NCBI RefSeq assembly: GCF_025210165.1
Contig: NZ_JAOASI010000010.1
Span: 1 to 64,000, forward strand
Source: Tepidibacter sp.
GTDB taxonomy: Bacteria > Bacillota > Clostridia > Peptostreptococcales > Peptostreptococcaceae
Length of the DNA stretch: 64,000 nt
Direction: 5' to 3'
Shown piece by piece: positions 17,041 through 26,290 of this stretch (position 1 is the stretch's first letter; each line of letters opens with the position of its first letter). The translations under genes were made by a program, and so were the position numbers. The notes beneath the pieces are model-generated. The model made no database searches and was not told the origin of the DNA. It worked only from the letters and a program-made list of their open reading frames with translations.

Positions 17041-17195
17041 GGCATATGAAAAAAATAAGTAACTCAGGTTACGAAGTAGTTTTGATTATTTTCTAGGCAC
17101 TCAATCACGAGTATACTAACTGTATGTAAGCGATTGAGTAACGACGAAAAGAATCAAAAGGACGAGTAAGATGACTAGTTTATTTTTGAGTATGA
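17041..17195. repeat. Long imperfect palindromic intergenic element
   Basis: Arms 17041-17106 and 17132-17195 are imperfect reverse complements, with conserved blocks TTTTGATT, ACTCAATC/GATTGAGT and AAAAATAA, around a 25-base centre. A second, partial copy (the 3' arm in opposite orientation) lies at 30264-30307. No ORF is present. It resembles a MITE-like or structured-RNA dispersed repeat; no transposase is seen. The flanking stretches 16861-17040 and 17196-17300 hold no recognised feature. Confidence 0.65.
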
Positions 17196-17320
17196 CTTAA
17201 TCCTAAAGCTAAGAGCTCTTGTATGTACCCTCTTAAGGCTATAAACAAGAACTCTACAGCTTCTGGATTAGATCACTTATGCAACTATTTAGTTACACTT
17301 TATGTTAGGAGGAATATATA

Positions 17321-18265
17321 TTGTTTAACTATATTATAAAAAGATTAATATCTTTAATTCCTGTAGTTATAATAGTATCGATTATTGCATTTTTAATTAC
17401 ACATATAATGCCAGGAGATCCTGTGCGAGTAATACTGGGGAATTTTGCAACAAAAGAGCAAGTTATGCAATTAAATAGCGAGTTAGGACTTGATAAACCA
17501 TTACACACTCAATTTGTATTATGGCTTTCTAATATAGTTAAAGGGAATCTTGGAAAATCGTTGTTTTTAAATGTTCCAGTAACTGAAGCTATATTAAGTA
17601 GAATAGAGCCTACATTTTTACTTGCTATAATAGGACAATTAATAGGATTATTTATTGGAATTCCAATGGGAGTAATTGCAGCGGTTAAACATAGAAGTTG
17701 GGTTGACCAAACTGCAATAGGGGTTTCTTTGGCAGGAGTATCAATTCCAAGTTTTTGGCTTTCATTAATGCTTATGTTAGTCTTTAGTGTGAAATTGAGA
17801 TGGTTTCCTGTATGTGGATATAGACCTATAGCAGAAGTAGGATTTGGAGTAATAAAATATCTAATATTACCTGGAATAACTTTAGGGTTTATGCAAAGTG
17901 GATTAATTGCTAGAATGACGAGAAGTGCTATGCTGGATGTTTTAAGACAAGATTATATTAGAACAGCTAGAAACAAAGGTCTTCGTGAGAAAATTGTTAT
18001 TGTAAGACATGCTCTAAAAAATGCGTTAATTCCTGTTGTTACAGTAATTGGGTTTAGCTTAGCAGTTTTACTTGGAGGTACATGGATTGTTGAAACTGTA
18101 TTTAATATTCCAGGTGTTGGTTCTTTAGCAATAAATGCAATTATGAAACGTGATTATCCTATTATTCAGGGGTGTATGATATTTATAGCAATTATATATA
18201 TATTAGTTAATTTACTTGTTGACATCAGTTATGCTTTCTTAAATCCAAAAGTTAAATATAAATAG
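17321..18265 (+). CDS. dppB: Dipeptide/oligopeptide ABC transporter permease DppB
   Basis: 314 residues, TTG start with AGGAGG at 17308-17313. The N-terminal FNYIIKRLISLIPVVIIVSI and the HIMPGDPVRVI motif are typical of DppB/OppB. Six membrane segments and an EAA loop (DYIRTARNKGLREK..VRHALKNALIPV) are visible. It forms the membrane channel with DppC. It is the first gene of dppB-C-D-F-A with short spacers, and a long untranslated, repeat-containing region precedes it. Peptide specificity cannot be read from the sequence; nickel transporters belong to the same family. Confidence 0.92.
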   Translation: MFNYIIKRLISLIPVVIIVSIIAFLITHIMPGDPVRVILGNFATKEQVMQLNSELGLDKPLHTQFVLWLSNIVKGNLGKSLFLNVPVTEAILSRIEPTFLLAIIGQLIGLFIGIPMGVIAAVKHRSWVDQTAIGVSLAGVSIPSFWLSLMLMLVFSVKLRWFPVCGYRPIAEVGFGVIKYLILPGITLGFMQSGLIARMTRSAMLDVLRQDYIRTARNKGLREKIVIVRHALKNALIPVVTVIGFSLAVLLGGTWIVETVFNIPGVGSLAINAIMKRDYPIIQGCMIFIAIIYILVNLLVDISYAFLNPKVKYK

Positions 18266-18277
18266 GGAGGAAGCAGT

Positions 18278-19120
18278 ATGGAAAATATAAAGCAATCTAT
18301 AGAAGAAATGAAAAGACATCCATATATAGTAGTAGGAGGTATACTAGTAGTTTTAGCATTATTATTAGCTTTACTAGCACCATTAATTACAAAATTTGAT
18401 CCATTAGAAATAGATGCTAAGAATAGACTTTTGTCACCATCACTTATTCATCCAATGGGTACTGACGAATTTGGTAGGGATGTTATGAGTAGAGTACTAT
18501 ATGGAGCAAGAATTTCTCTTCAAGTAGGTATATCGGTTGTATTACTAACTACTGTCATAGGTAGTATTGTAGGTGTTATAGCTGGGTATTATCCAAAAGC
18601 TGATAACTTGATAATGAGAATACTGGATGGATTTATGGTTTTTCCAGGAATTATTATAGCTATTTGCTTAGCAGCTATATGGGGGGCAGGTAAGTTAAAT
18701 ATTATTTTAGCCTTGTCTTTTGCATACTTTCCTCCAATGGCTAGGATAGTACGAAGTTGTGTAATAACAGTAAAGGAATGGGAGTGTGTTGAATCTGCAA
18801 AAGCAGTAGGTGCTAAGAATACATATATAATTTTAAAATATATATTATCAAATTCACTATCGCCAATAATTGTACAGGCTACATTTAGTTTTGCTGTAGC
18901 TATACTAGATGAAGCTGCACTTAGTTTTTTAGGAGTAGGTATTGCTCCTCCTAACCCTAGTTGGGGTGGAATGATTACTGAGGCGAGGTCTTTCATGGCT
19001 GTTGCACCGTGGACTATGATTTTTCCAGGAATTGCAATTGTATTAACTGTTTTAGGGTTAAATCTTTTAGGGGATGGATTAAGAGATTTATTAGACCCTC
19101 GCTTGCAAGAAGAATGTTAG
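18278..19120 (+). CDS. dppC: Dipeptide/oligopeptide ABC transporter permease DppC
   Basis: 280 residues, ATG 18278 preceded by GGGAGGAAG. The N-terminal segment has the single-helix anchor and HPMGTDEFGRDVMSRVLYGARISL, the DppC/OppC signature. The EAA loop is VESAKAVGAKNTYIILKYILSN, followed by the DEAALSFLGVG motif of this family. It pairs with DppB. Stop and start are 12 bases apart from dppB, one operon. Confidence 0.92.
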   Translation: MENIKQSIEEMKRHPYIVVGGILVVLALLLALLAPLITKFDPLEIDAKNRLLSPSLIHPMGTDEFGRDVMSRVLYGARISLQVGISVVLLTTVIGSIVGVIAGYYPKADNLIMRILDGFMVFPGIIIAICLAAIWGAGKLNIILALSFAYFPPMARIVRSCVITVKEWECVESAKAVGAKNTYIILKYILSNSLSPIIVQATFSFAVAILDEAALSFLGVGIAPPNPSWGGMITEARSFMAVAPWTMIFPGIAIVLTVLGLNLLGDGLRDLLDPRLQEEC

Positions 19121-19155
19121 ATTATTATATAACAAGTTAAGAAAAGAGGGATTAA

Positions 19156-20148
19156 ATGGAAGAAAGATTACTTGAAGTTAAAAACCTTAAAACATGTTTT
19201 TATACAAGAGATGGAATAGTTCGTGCTGTAGATAATGTGAATTTTCATATAAATAAAGGAGAATCAGTAGCGATAGTTGGAGAGTCAGGAAGTGGTAAGA
19301 GTATAACTGCTTTTAGTATTATGAATTCGATAAATGCTCCAGGGAAAATAGAATCGGGTGAAATAATGTTTAAAAATCATGACTTGTTAAAAAAATCAGA
19401 GAAAAAAATGCGAGAAATTAGAGGCAATGGAATCTCAATGATATTTCAAGAACCAATGACTGCTCTTAATCCAGTATATACTGTAGGCAGACAAATCAGT
19501 GAGGCTCTTGAAATTCATCAAGGATTAAGTAAAAAAGAAGGTATTAAAAAAGCTATAGAACTTTTAAAGCTTGTTGGTATACCTCTTCCCCAAAAACGTG
19601 TTAATGAATATCCTCATCAAATGTCTGGAGGTATGAGACAGCGTGTGATGATTGCTATGGCACTATCTTGCAGTCCTAGACTCTTAATAGCAGATGAGCC
19701 TACAACAGCACTTGATGTAACTATTCAGGCACAGATACTTGAAATAATGAAAGACTTAAAAAAGAAAATGGGTATGTCAATTCTTATGATTACTCATGAT
19801 CTGGGTGTTGTTGCAGAGATGAGTGATAGAGTTATTGTTATGTACTCAGGAAAAATTGTTGAAATAGCTGATGTTAAGGATTTATTTAAAAACCCAAGAC
19901 ATCCTTATACTCAAGGATTATTATCTTCAATGCCAAGTCTTGCTAAAACAGAAGAAAGGCTCAATATAATTAAAGGCTCTATTCCCAAACCTACAGAGTT
20001 ACCTACTGGTTGCAGATTCAGTCCAAGATGTGAATTTGCCAGAGAAGTATGTGAAAAAATTGAACCTCCTCTTATAAGTGGTAAGGATAATAGATGCTTA
20101 AGCTGCTGGATAGGAAGTAAGGAGTACACAAGAGAGGTAATAGCATGA
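19156..20148 (+). CDS. dppD: Dipeptide/oligopeptide ABC transporter ATPase DppD
   Basis: 330 residues. Walker [10 protein letters not shown] loop [10 protein letters not shown], signature MSGGMRQRV, Walker [13 protein letters not shown] and switch His in MITHDLGVV are all present. The C-terminal oligopeptide-transporter ATPase extension contains [15 protein letters not shown], Cys-rich as usual for the family and in some members an Fe-S site. It overlaps dppF by four bases. Confidence 0.94.
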   Translation: MEERLLEVKNLKTCFYTRDGIVRAVDNVNFHINKGESVAIVGESGSGKSITAFSIMNSINAPGKIESGEIMFKNHDLLKKSEKKMREIRGNGISMIFQEPMTALNPVYTVGRQISEALEIHQGLSKKEGIKKAIELLKLVGIPLPQKRVNEYPHQMSGGMRQRVMIAMALSCSPRLLIADEPTTALDVTIQAQILEIMKDLKKKMGMSILMITHDLGVVAEMSDRVIVMYSGKIVEIADVKDLFKNPRHPYTQGLLSSMPSLAKTEERLNIIKGSIPKPTELPTGCRFSPRCEFAREVCEKIEPPLISGKDNRCLSCWIGSKEYTREVIA

Positions 20149-21125
20149 TAAATAAAGAGTGTGACGATATTATTCTAAAGGTTAACAACTTACATAAGTA
20201 CTTTCCAATTAAAGAAGGAATTTTTTCTCGAGTAGTCAACCATGTAAAAGCAATCGACGGAGTTAGCTTTGAAGTAAAGCGTGGAGAAACATTAGGAATT
20301 GTTGGAGAATCAGGTTGTGGAAAGTCAACAACTGGTAGAGCTATTTTAAGGTTACTTGAAGCAACTAAAGGAGAAGTCATTTTTAACGGAAAAAATATTT
20401 ATGATATTTCTAGTGATGATTTAAGAAAATTAAGAAAAGAGATGCAGATTGTTTTCCAAGATCCGTTTGCATCCTTGAACCCAAGAATGAAGGTTGGGGA
20501 ATTAATAGAAGAACCTTTAAAGCTTCATGGAATTGGAACTAAAGAAGAGAGAATTAATAAGGTTAATAAAATTATTAGTGTTGTAGGTCTTAATGAATAT
20601 CACTTAAAAAAATATCCGCATGAGTTCTCAGGGGGTCAGAGACAGAGAATATGTATCGCTAGAGCTTTAATATTAAACCCTAAATTTATAATATGCGATG
20701 AACCAGTCTCAGCACTGGATGTATCTATTCAAAGTCAGATAATTAACCTTTTAAAAGATCTTCAAAAAGAGTTTGACTTAACTTATATGTTTATTTCTCA
20801 TGATCTTTCAGTAGTAAAGCATATAAGCGATAGAGTAGGGGTTATGTATCTTGGTAAGATGGTAGAGCTTGCACCAGTAGATGAGATTTTTAATAATCCA
20901 AAACATCCATACACTAAGGCTTTATTATCAGCTATACCAATTCCTGATCCTGAAGTTAAAAGAGATAAAATAATACTTAAAGGAGATGTACCAAACCCTA
21001 TAAATGTGCCAAAAGGGTGCAGATTTCATACTAGATGTCCTTATAAGATGGATATTTGTGCTATAGAGGAACCAAAATTTAATGATTGTGGAAATGGACA
21101 TTTTGCATCATGTCATTTTAAATAA
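20145..21125 (+). CDS. dppF: Dipeptide/oligopeptide ABC transporter ATPase DppF
   Basis: 326 residues. Walker A GESGCGKST, Q loop FQDPFASLNPRM, signature FSGGQRQRI, Walker B FIICDEPVSALD and switch His in FISHDLSVV. The C-terminal domain has GCRFHTRCPYKMDIC. It works as a heterodimer with DppD to drive uptake. Translation is coupled to dppD by the ATGA overlap. Confidence 0.94.
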   Translation: MINKECDDIILKVNNLHKYFPIKEGIFSRVVNHVKAIDGVSFEVKRGETLGIVGESGCGKSTTGRAILRLLEATKGEVIFNGKNIYDISSDDLRKLRKEMQIVFQDPFASLNPRMKVGELIEEPLKLHGIGTKEERINKVNKIISVVGLNEYHLKKYPHEFSGGQRQRICIARALILNPKFIICDEPVSALDVSIQSQIINLLKDLQKEFDLTYMFISHDLSVVKHISDRVGVMYLGKMVELAPVDEIFNNPKHPYTKALLSAIPIPDPEVKRDKIILKGDVPNPINVPKGCRFHTRCPYKMDICAIEEPKFNDCGNGHFASCHFK

Positions 21126-21144
21126 AAATTAAGGAGGAGTACTG

Positions 21145-22764
21145 ATGAAAAAATTATCTAAATTATTAGTTTGTACTTTAGTAATTACTATGCTGTGTGC
21201 AATGTTAAGTGCATGTTCAAGTAATGAAGTAAGTGAAGAACCAAAAAATGAAAAAGAAACTACTGAGGATAGTCGCTATGGAGGAACAATAGTAGTGGCT
21301 CAAAAAATGACACCACCACATTTAGATAGCGATAAATCAACAGACTGGGCTATTTCATCAATAATGAATCATGTATATGAAGGACTATTTGAGTTTGATA
21401 AAAACTTTGAAGCTCAGCCTCATTTAGCAAAAGGTTATGAAATTACAGATGGTGGTAAAACATATAATGTAAAATTAAGAGAAAAAGTATTATTCCATAA
21501 TGGAAAAGAAATGACATCAGAAGATGTAATTGCATCATTTAATAGATGGGTTAAAAATAATGATGCAGGAAATATGATTGCTCCATATTTTGATAAAGCT
21601 GAAATAGTTGGACCTTATGAAATTAATTTTAAATTTAAAGAAAATTATGCTCCTTTTATAAACATTTTAGCTTCACACGTTTCTAATCAAAAGATGGTAG
21701 TAAGACCTAAAGAAGTTATAGAAAAATTTGGTGATGATATAATCACAGAGCATATTGGTACTGGCCCATATAAATTTGTTAAATGGACTCCAGATCAACA
21801 AGTTGAATTAGCTAAATTTGAAGAATATGCACCAAGTGAGCTACCATCTTCTATGCTTGCTGGAGAAAGAAAGGCTTATGCAGATAATATAGTTATACAA
21901 TTTGTTAAAGAACAAGCAGTTAGAGTTGCAGGAGTACAAACTGGTGAATTCCAATTTGCAGAAGAAGCTCCACAAGATCAATATGATATGTTTGAAAGTA
22001 ATCCAGATATAAATACAGTTATAGTTAAGCCTGATGGAATGGAAATGCTTATAATAAATGAGGGAATAGCTCCTTTTGATAATATAAATGCTAGAAAAGC
22101 TTTAGTTCATGCTATTGATATGAAAGAGCAAGGGAGAGGCATGATTGGTGATGAAAGATTTTGGGATTTAGAAGGGTGCTTATATCCTAAAGGAAATATA
22201 TGGTATGATGAGGATTCTGGAAAAGGAATATACAATGATTATGATCTAGAAAAATCTAAAGAGCTACTTAAAAAGGCTGGATACGATGGAACTCCTATTG
22301 TTATAGTAAGTGGTCAAGATGATAAAGTTGAAAAGCAAGGAGCAATAACACTAAAGAATCAATTAGAAAAGGCTGGATTTAAAGTAGAGCTTCAACTATT
22401 TGATAGACCAACTGTAGTTGAGAAGCGTTCAAAGAAGGAAGGATGGAATCTACATTTATCATACTTCTATAAATCTGTACCAGATCCTCAAGTACATGAA
22501 GCTTGGACAGGAACAAATGCATGGATTTCAAACTGGGATGATGAAGATTCACATGAAATGGATGAAGTTTTTGCAAGAATGAAAAAAGAAACTGATTTCG
22601 AGAAAAGACATGAAATAGTAAAAGAGTTCTATAATAAAGCGTGGGATACTGTTCCATATATAAATATGCTGGATTACAGTAGATTACACATTACAAACAA
22701 AGAACTTAAAGGATATACTAATGGATGCCAGCCATTCTTCTGGAATACATGGTTAGAAAAATAA
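21145..22764 (+). CDS. dppA: Peptide-binding lipoprotein of the ABC transporter (SBP family 5)
   Basis: 539 residues with a lipoprotein signal and lipobox LSAC near residue 24, ribosome site AAGGAGGAG. The mature protein has the family 5 solute-binding fold (LFEFDKNFEAQPHLAKGYE, FHNGKEMTSEDVIASF, GTGPYKFVKW). It captures the peptide or nickel-chelate outside the membrane and delivers it to DppBC. It is the last gene of the transport operon; a GGGAATCG/CGATTCC hairpin follows and then the oxidoreductase gene. Confidence 0.92.
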   Translation: MKKLSKLLVCTLVITMLCAMLSACSSNEVSEEPKNEKETTEDSRYGGTIVVAQKMTPPHLDSDKSTDWAISSIMNHVYEGLFEFDKNFEAQPHLAKGYEITDGGKTYNVKLREKVLFHNGKEMTSEDVIASFNRWVKNNDAGNMIAPYFDKAEIVGPYEINFKFKENYAPFINILASHVSNQKMVVRPKEVIEKFGDDIITEHIGTGPYKFVKWTPDQQVELAKFEEYAPSELPSSMLAGERKAYADNIVIQFVKEQAVRVAGVQTGEFQFAEEAPQDQYDMFESNPDINTVIVKPDGMEMLIINEGIAPFDNINARKALVHAIDMKEQGRGMIGDERFWDLEGCLYPKGNIWYDEDSGKGIYNDYDLEKSKELLKKAGYDGTPIVIVSGQDDKVEKQGAITLKNQLEKAGFKVELQLFDRPTVVEKRSKKEGWNLHLSYFYKSVPDPQVHEAWTGTNAWISNWDDEDSHEMDEVFARMKKETDFEKRHEIVKEFYNKAWDTVPYINMLDYSRLHITNKELKGYTNGCQPFFWNTWLEK

Positions 22765-22831
22765 TAAATAATACTTTTAAGGGAATCGTAAATATTTGCG
22801 ATTCCTTTAAGTGTATAAAGGAGATGTAACG

Positions 22832-24865
22832 ATGAGTGAAACAATAACTACATATTGTCGTATGTGTTTGGATGAGTGCTGTATAGATGTTAATGTGAAT
22901 GATGGAAAAATTACTGATATTAAAGGTAATAAAGATCATCCTTGGAGTGAAGGAAGAATATGTGTAAAAGGAAAAGCTGCAAAAGATTGGATATATTCAC
23001 AAGATAGAATAAAAAAACCACTTAAAAAAACTTCTAATGGATGGGAAGAAATATCGCTTGAGAGGGCAATTGATGAAATAGCAGAAAAAATGAATAAATT
23101 AAAAGAGAAATATGGTGCTCAAAGTATGAGTGTTTGGAAGGGAGAAGCTACAGGATTTGCTCAACAAGAAGAATACGTAAGAAGATTTTGTCATGCCTTT
23201 GGTACTCCTAATTATTTTTCATGTGATTCAATATGCTTTTCCTCTGTATATATGGCATATTGCTTAGTTGAAGGTACTAGACCAACACCAGATTTTGAAA
23301 ATTCAAAGTATATTGTTATATGGGGTATCAATCCTACATACACTCATATTAATATGGCAGCTAGAATAAAAAAAGCAAGAGAAAATGGTGCTAAGCTTGT
23401 TGTTATAGATCCTAGAAAGACTATAACTGCATCTAGTGCAGATCTGCATGTTCAAATAAAACCTGGAACTGATGGTGCACTTGCCTTAGGTATAATAAAT
23501 TTAATAATACAAAATAATTGGTATGATAAAGATTTTGTTCATAAATATACTAAAGGATTTGATAAACTAAAAAATTATGCCCAAAAGTTTACTCCTGATT
23601 ATGTAAAAGAGGAAACTGGAGTACTTGAGGATATTTTATATAGTATTGCTAGAGACTTTTATCTTAACTCACCAAGCTCATTAAATCATTCAGGAAACGG
23701 AATTGAGCATCATGAAAATGGAGTTAACAATACAAGGTTAATTGCATGTATAGGAGCACTTTGCGGTTGTATAGACAAAATGGGTGGCGAACTTCTGATG
23801 AGAGGAATGGGGTCTAGAGCACTAACTTTATATGATGAAATTCCTTTAGAAGATATTAAGCCTATTGGAGCAGATGAATATCCGCTTCTTTATAAATATA
23901 GGAAGGAATGCAACTCTATGCTTGCAGTAGAAACAATTTTAAGTGGAAATCCTTACGATATTAAGGGAATGATAGTTACTGCTTCAAACCCAGTTCTTAC
24001 AAATCCTAACTCTAATAAAGTAAAGAAGGCTTTAGAAAAATTAGAACTTCTAGTAGTAAGAGATTTATTTATGACACAAACAGCAAAGCTTGCAGATTAT
24101 ATACTACCAGCAGCATCTTTTCTTGAAAGGTCTGAACTTGTACTACATTCAACTATAAAAAGGGTGGGTCTTAGAAAAAGAATATTAAGGTATGAAGACT
24201 GCCAAGATGAATATGAATTTTTAGAAAGCTTATCTAAAAAACTTGGAATTAAAGAATATTTCTCATGGGATAATGAAGATGATGTAAATAAATGGATTCT
24301 TAAAGGAACTACAGTGTCTTATGATGAACTTAATGAGTCAAAGCTTGGTATTAAGTATGGAGAGATTGAGTATAAAAAATACGAAGAAGAACCATTTAAT
24401 ACTCCTTCAGGAAAAATAGAGTTTGTATCTGAACAGTTAAAGGATCTTGGCTATAGTGAACTTCCTGAATATAAATCACCTTCATATAATGATTTATCAT
24501 ATAAAGATTATCCATATGTATTAATCACTGGTGCAAGAAAGTTCTATCACGTTCAATCAAGAAAAGATACTATGCCTGATTATTTAAAAGAAAAAATAGT
24601 TTCTGAAGTTGAAATTCATCCAAAAGATGCAGAAATCCTAAAGCTTAAAGATAAAGATTTTATAAGAGTTACTAGTAGAATAGGTAGTATAGAAATGCCA
24701 GTAAAAATTGTTGCACAAACTGATATATTGCCTGGTGTTATACAAATTACTCATGGATGGGACAGTTCAAATGCTAACTTAATCACTGATGATTTAACGA
24801 ATGACAATCTTAGCGGATTCCCAAATTTAAGATCTTTAGCTGTTAATATAGAGAAAGTAGATTAA
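22832..24865 (+). CDS. Molybdopterin-dependent oxidoreductase (DMSO reductase family)
   Basis: About 677 residues. ATG 22832 is preferred over the upstream in-frame start at 22811 because AAAGGAG (22817-22823) lies between. The N-terminus binds a [4Fe-4S] cluster with Cys9, Cys12, Cys16 and a later Cys in RICVKG. The molybdopterin domains follow (IWGINPTYTHINMAARIKKA, VVIDPRKT, GNGIEHHENGVNNTR) and the C-terminal molydopterin-dinucleotide domain (HPKDAEILKLKDKDF, ITHGWDSSNANL). The metal-ligand region reads FSCDSICFSS. No electron-transfer or membrane subunit and no Tat signal is encoded beside it, so it is probably a cytoplasmic single-subunit enzyme. The substrate is unknown. Confidence 0.85.
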   Translation: MSETITTYCRMCLDECCIDVNVNDGKITDIKGNKDHPWSEGRICVKGKAAKDWIYSQDRIKKPLKKTSNGWEEISLERAIDEIAEKMNKLKEKYGAQSMSVWKGEATGFAQQEEYVRRFCHAFGTPNYFSCDSICFSSVYMAYCLVEGTRPTPDFENSKYIVIWGINPTYTHINMAARIKKARENGAKLVVIDPRKTITASSADLHVQIKPGTDGALALGIINLIIQNNWYDKDFVHKYTKGFDKLKNYAQKFTPDYVKEETGVLEDILYSIARDFYLNSPSSLNHSGNGIEHHENGVNNTRLIACIGALCGCIDKMGGELLMRGMGSRALTLYDEIPLEDIKPIGADEYPLLYKYRKECNSMLAVETILSGNPYDIKGMIVTASNPVLTNPNSNKVKKALEKLELLVVRDLFMTQTAKLADYILPAASFLERSELVLHSTIKRVGLRKRILRYEDCQDEYEFLESLSKKLGIKEYFSWDNEDDVNKWILKGTTVSYDELNESKLGIKYGEIEYKKYEEEPFNTPSGKIEFVSEQLKDLGYSELPEYKSPSYNDLSYKDYPYVLITGARKFYHVQSRKDTMPDYLKEKIVSEVEIHPKDAEILKLKDKDFIRVTSRIGSIEMPVKIVAQTDILPGVIQITHGWDSSNANLITDDLTNDNLSGFPNLRSLAVNIEKVD

Positions 24866-24866
24866 A

Positions 24867-24913
24867 GAAAAAAAGTGTGTAATCTCCACTAGTGGAAGTT
24901 ACACACTTTTTTC
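24867..24913 (+). terminator. Terminator of the oxidoreductase gene
   Basis: Stem AAAAAAAGTGTGTAA with TTACACACTTTTTT, loop containing TCTCCACTAGTGGAAG, itself a small stem. Strong and possibly bidirectional. Confidence 0.9.
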
Positions 24914-25010
24914 TTTACAAAATTAAAAGAGTGGTATATAATCAAAACTGTGCTATGAACAATAATACAGATGACACATGTAATATAGATAGAACGGAAG
25001 GAGGGTATAA

Positions 25011-25397
25011 ATGTTTGAATTAGACTTAAGAAGCAGGTTACCTATATATGAGCAATTAGTGGATAAATTTAAAGAACTTATAATTAGTGAGGTACTAAAA
25101 GTGGATGAAAAGCTACCTTCGGTGCGTACACTTTCAAAACAGCTTACAATTAATCCTAATACTATTCAAAAGGCTTATAGAGAATTAGAAAGACAAGGAT
25201 ATATATATTCTATAAAAGGGAAAGGAAGTTTTGTAATGTCATCAGCTCAAACTACAAATTCTGAGAAGTTAAAAACTATAAAAAAAGAGTTAGTTAAGAA
25301 TTTATCTGAAGCTATTTATTTGGGAATTGATAAAAATGAAATTATAGATATGATTGAAGAAGCTGAGATTTTAGTTAAAGGAGGAGAGAATAAATGA
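25011..25397 (+). CDS. GntR-family regulator (YtrA type)
   Basis: 128 residues with GGAGGG ahead of ATG. The winged-helix domain (FELDLRSRLPIYEQLVDKFKELI, LPSVRTLSKQLTINPNTIQKAYRELERQGY) is followed by only a short helical tail, the YtrA arrangement. Such regulators repress the ABC transporter operon they head. It overlaps the next gene by four bases. An operator in 24950-25005 is likely but not clear enough to mark. Confidence 0.9.
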   Translation: MFELDLRSRLPIYEQLVDKFKELIISEVLKVDEKLPSVRTLSKQLTINPNTIQKAYRELERQGYIYSIKGKGSFVMSSAQTTNSEKLKTIKKELVKNLSEAIYLGIDKNEIIDMIEEAEILVKGGENK

Positions 25398-26290
25398 TTG
25401 AAGTAAAAAGTGCTAGCAAATCTTTTGAAAATCTAAAAGCTCTAGATGATGTAAGTTTAAGTGTTCAAAAAGGTTCAGTATATGGATTAGTAGGATCAAA
25501 TGGTGCTGGAAAAACTACACTTTTAAAGCTTATAGCAGGAATTTATAAGCAAGATAGTGGAGATGTATACATAGATGAGAATGAGGTATATGAGAATATA
25601 GATATCAAATCGGATATAATATTTATGTCAGATGATTTGTACTTCTTTTTTCAATACACGATAAAAGAAATGGCAAAATTCTATAAGAGAATTTATCCAA
25701 ATTGGAATGAGGAAAGATTTAATAATCTTCAAAAGGTTTTTAATCTAAATATTAAGAAAAGAATTAGCAGTTTATCTAAAGGTATGCAAAGACAGGTTGC
25801 ATTTTGGCTTACATTATCTACAATGCCAAAGATTATGATTCTAGATGAGCCTGTTGATGGATTAGACCCTGTTATGAGAAAAAAAGTAAAGAATTTGATT
25901 ATTCAAGATGTAGCAGAAAGAGACATGACAGTATTTATATCTTCTCATAACCTTAGAGAACTTGAAGATATATGTGACCATATCGGTATACTTCATAAAG
26001 GAAAAATGGTTATACAAAAGGATTTAGATGATTTAAAATCCAATGTTCACAAGATACAAGTTGCTTTTGATAAGATACCACAAGACATTTTAAAGGATGA
26101 AGGAATTCTTTATAAGGAAGAAAGAGGAAGCATTCTTTTATTAATAGTTAAAGGAAATAAAGAAGAAATAATAGATAAATTACAAAAATATGAACCAAAG
26201 ATATTAGACGTATTACCATTAACCTTAGAAGAAATATTCATTTACGAAATGGGGGGAATAGGATATGAAATCGAAAACATCATTTTTTAA
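25394..26290 (+). CDS. ABC transporter ATP-binding protein (YtrB-like)
   Basis: 298 residues. Walker A GSNGAGKTT, a divergent signature LSKGMQRQV, Walker B MILDEPVDGLDP and switch His in SSHNLRELED. It belongs to the ABC-2-type exporter ATPases of the YtrB/BcrA group. It is coupled to the GntR regulator and overlaps the membrane gene by 26 bases. Such systems often respond to cell wall or membrane stress; the ligand is unknown. Confidence 0.92.
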   Translation: MIEVKSASKSFENLKALDDVSLSVQKGSVYGLVGSNGAGKTTLLKLIAGIYKQDSGDVYIDENEVYENIDIKSDIIFMSDDLYFFFQYTIKEMAKFYKRIYPNWNEERFNNLQKVFNLNIKKRISSLSKGMQRQVAFWLTLSTMPKIMILDEPVDGLDPVMRKKVKNLIIQDVAERDMTVFISSHNLRELEDICDHIGILHKGKMVIQKDLDDLKSNVHKIQVAFDKIPQDILKDEGILYKEERGSILLLIVKGNKEEIIDKLQKYEPKILDVLPLTLEEIFIYEMGGIGYEIENIIF

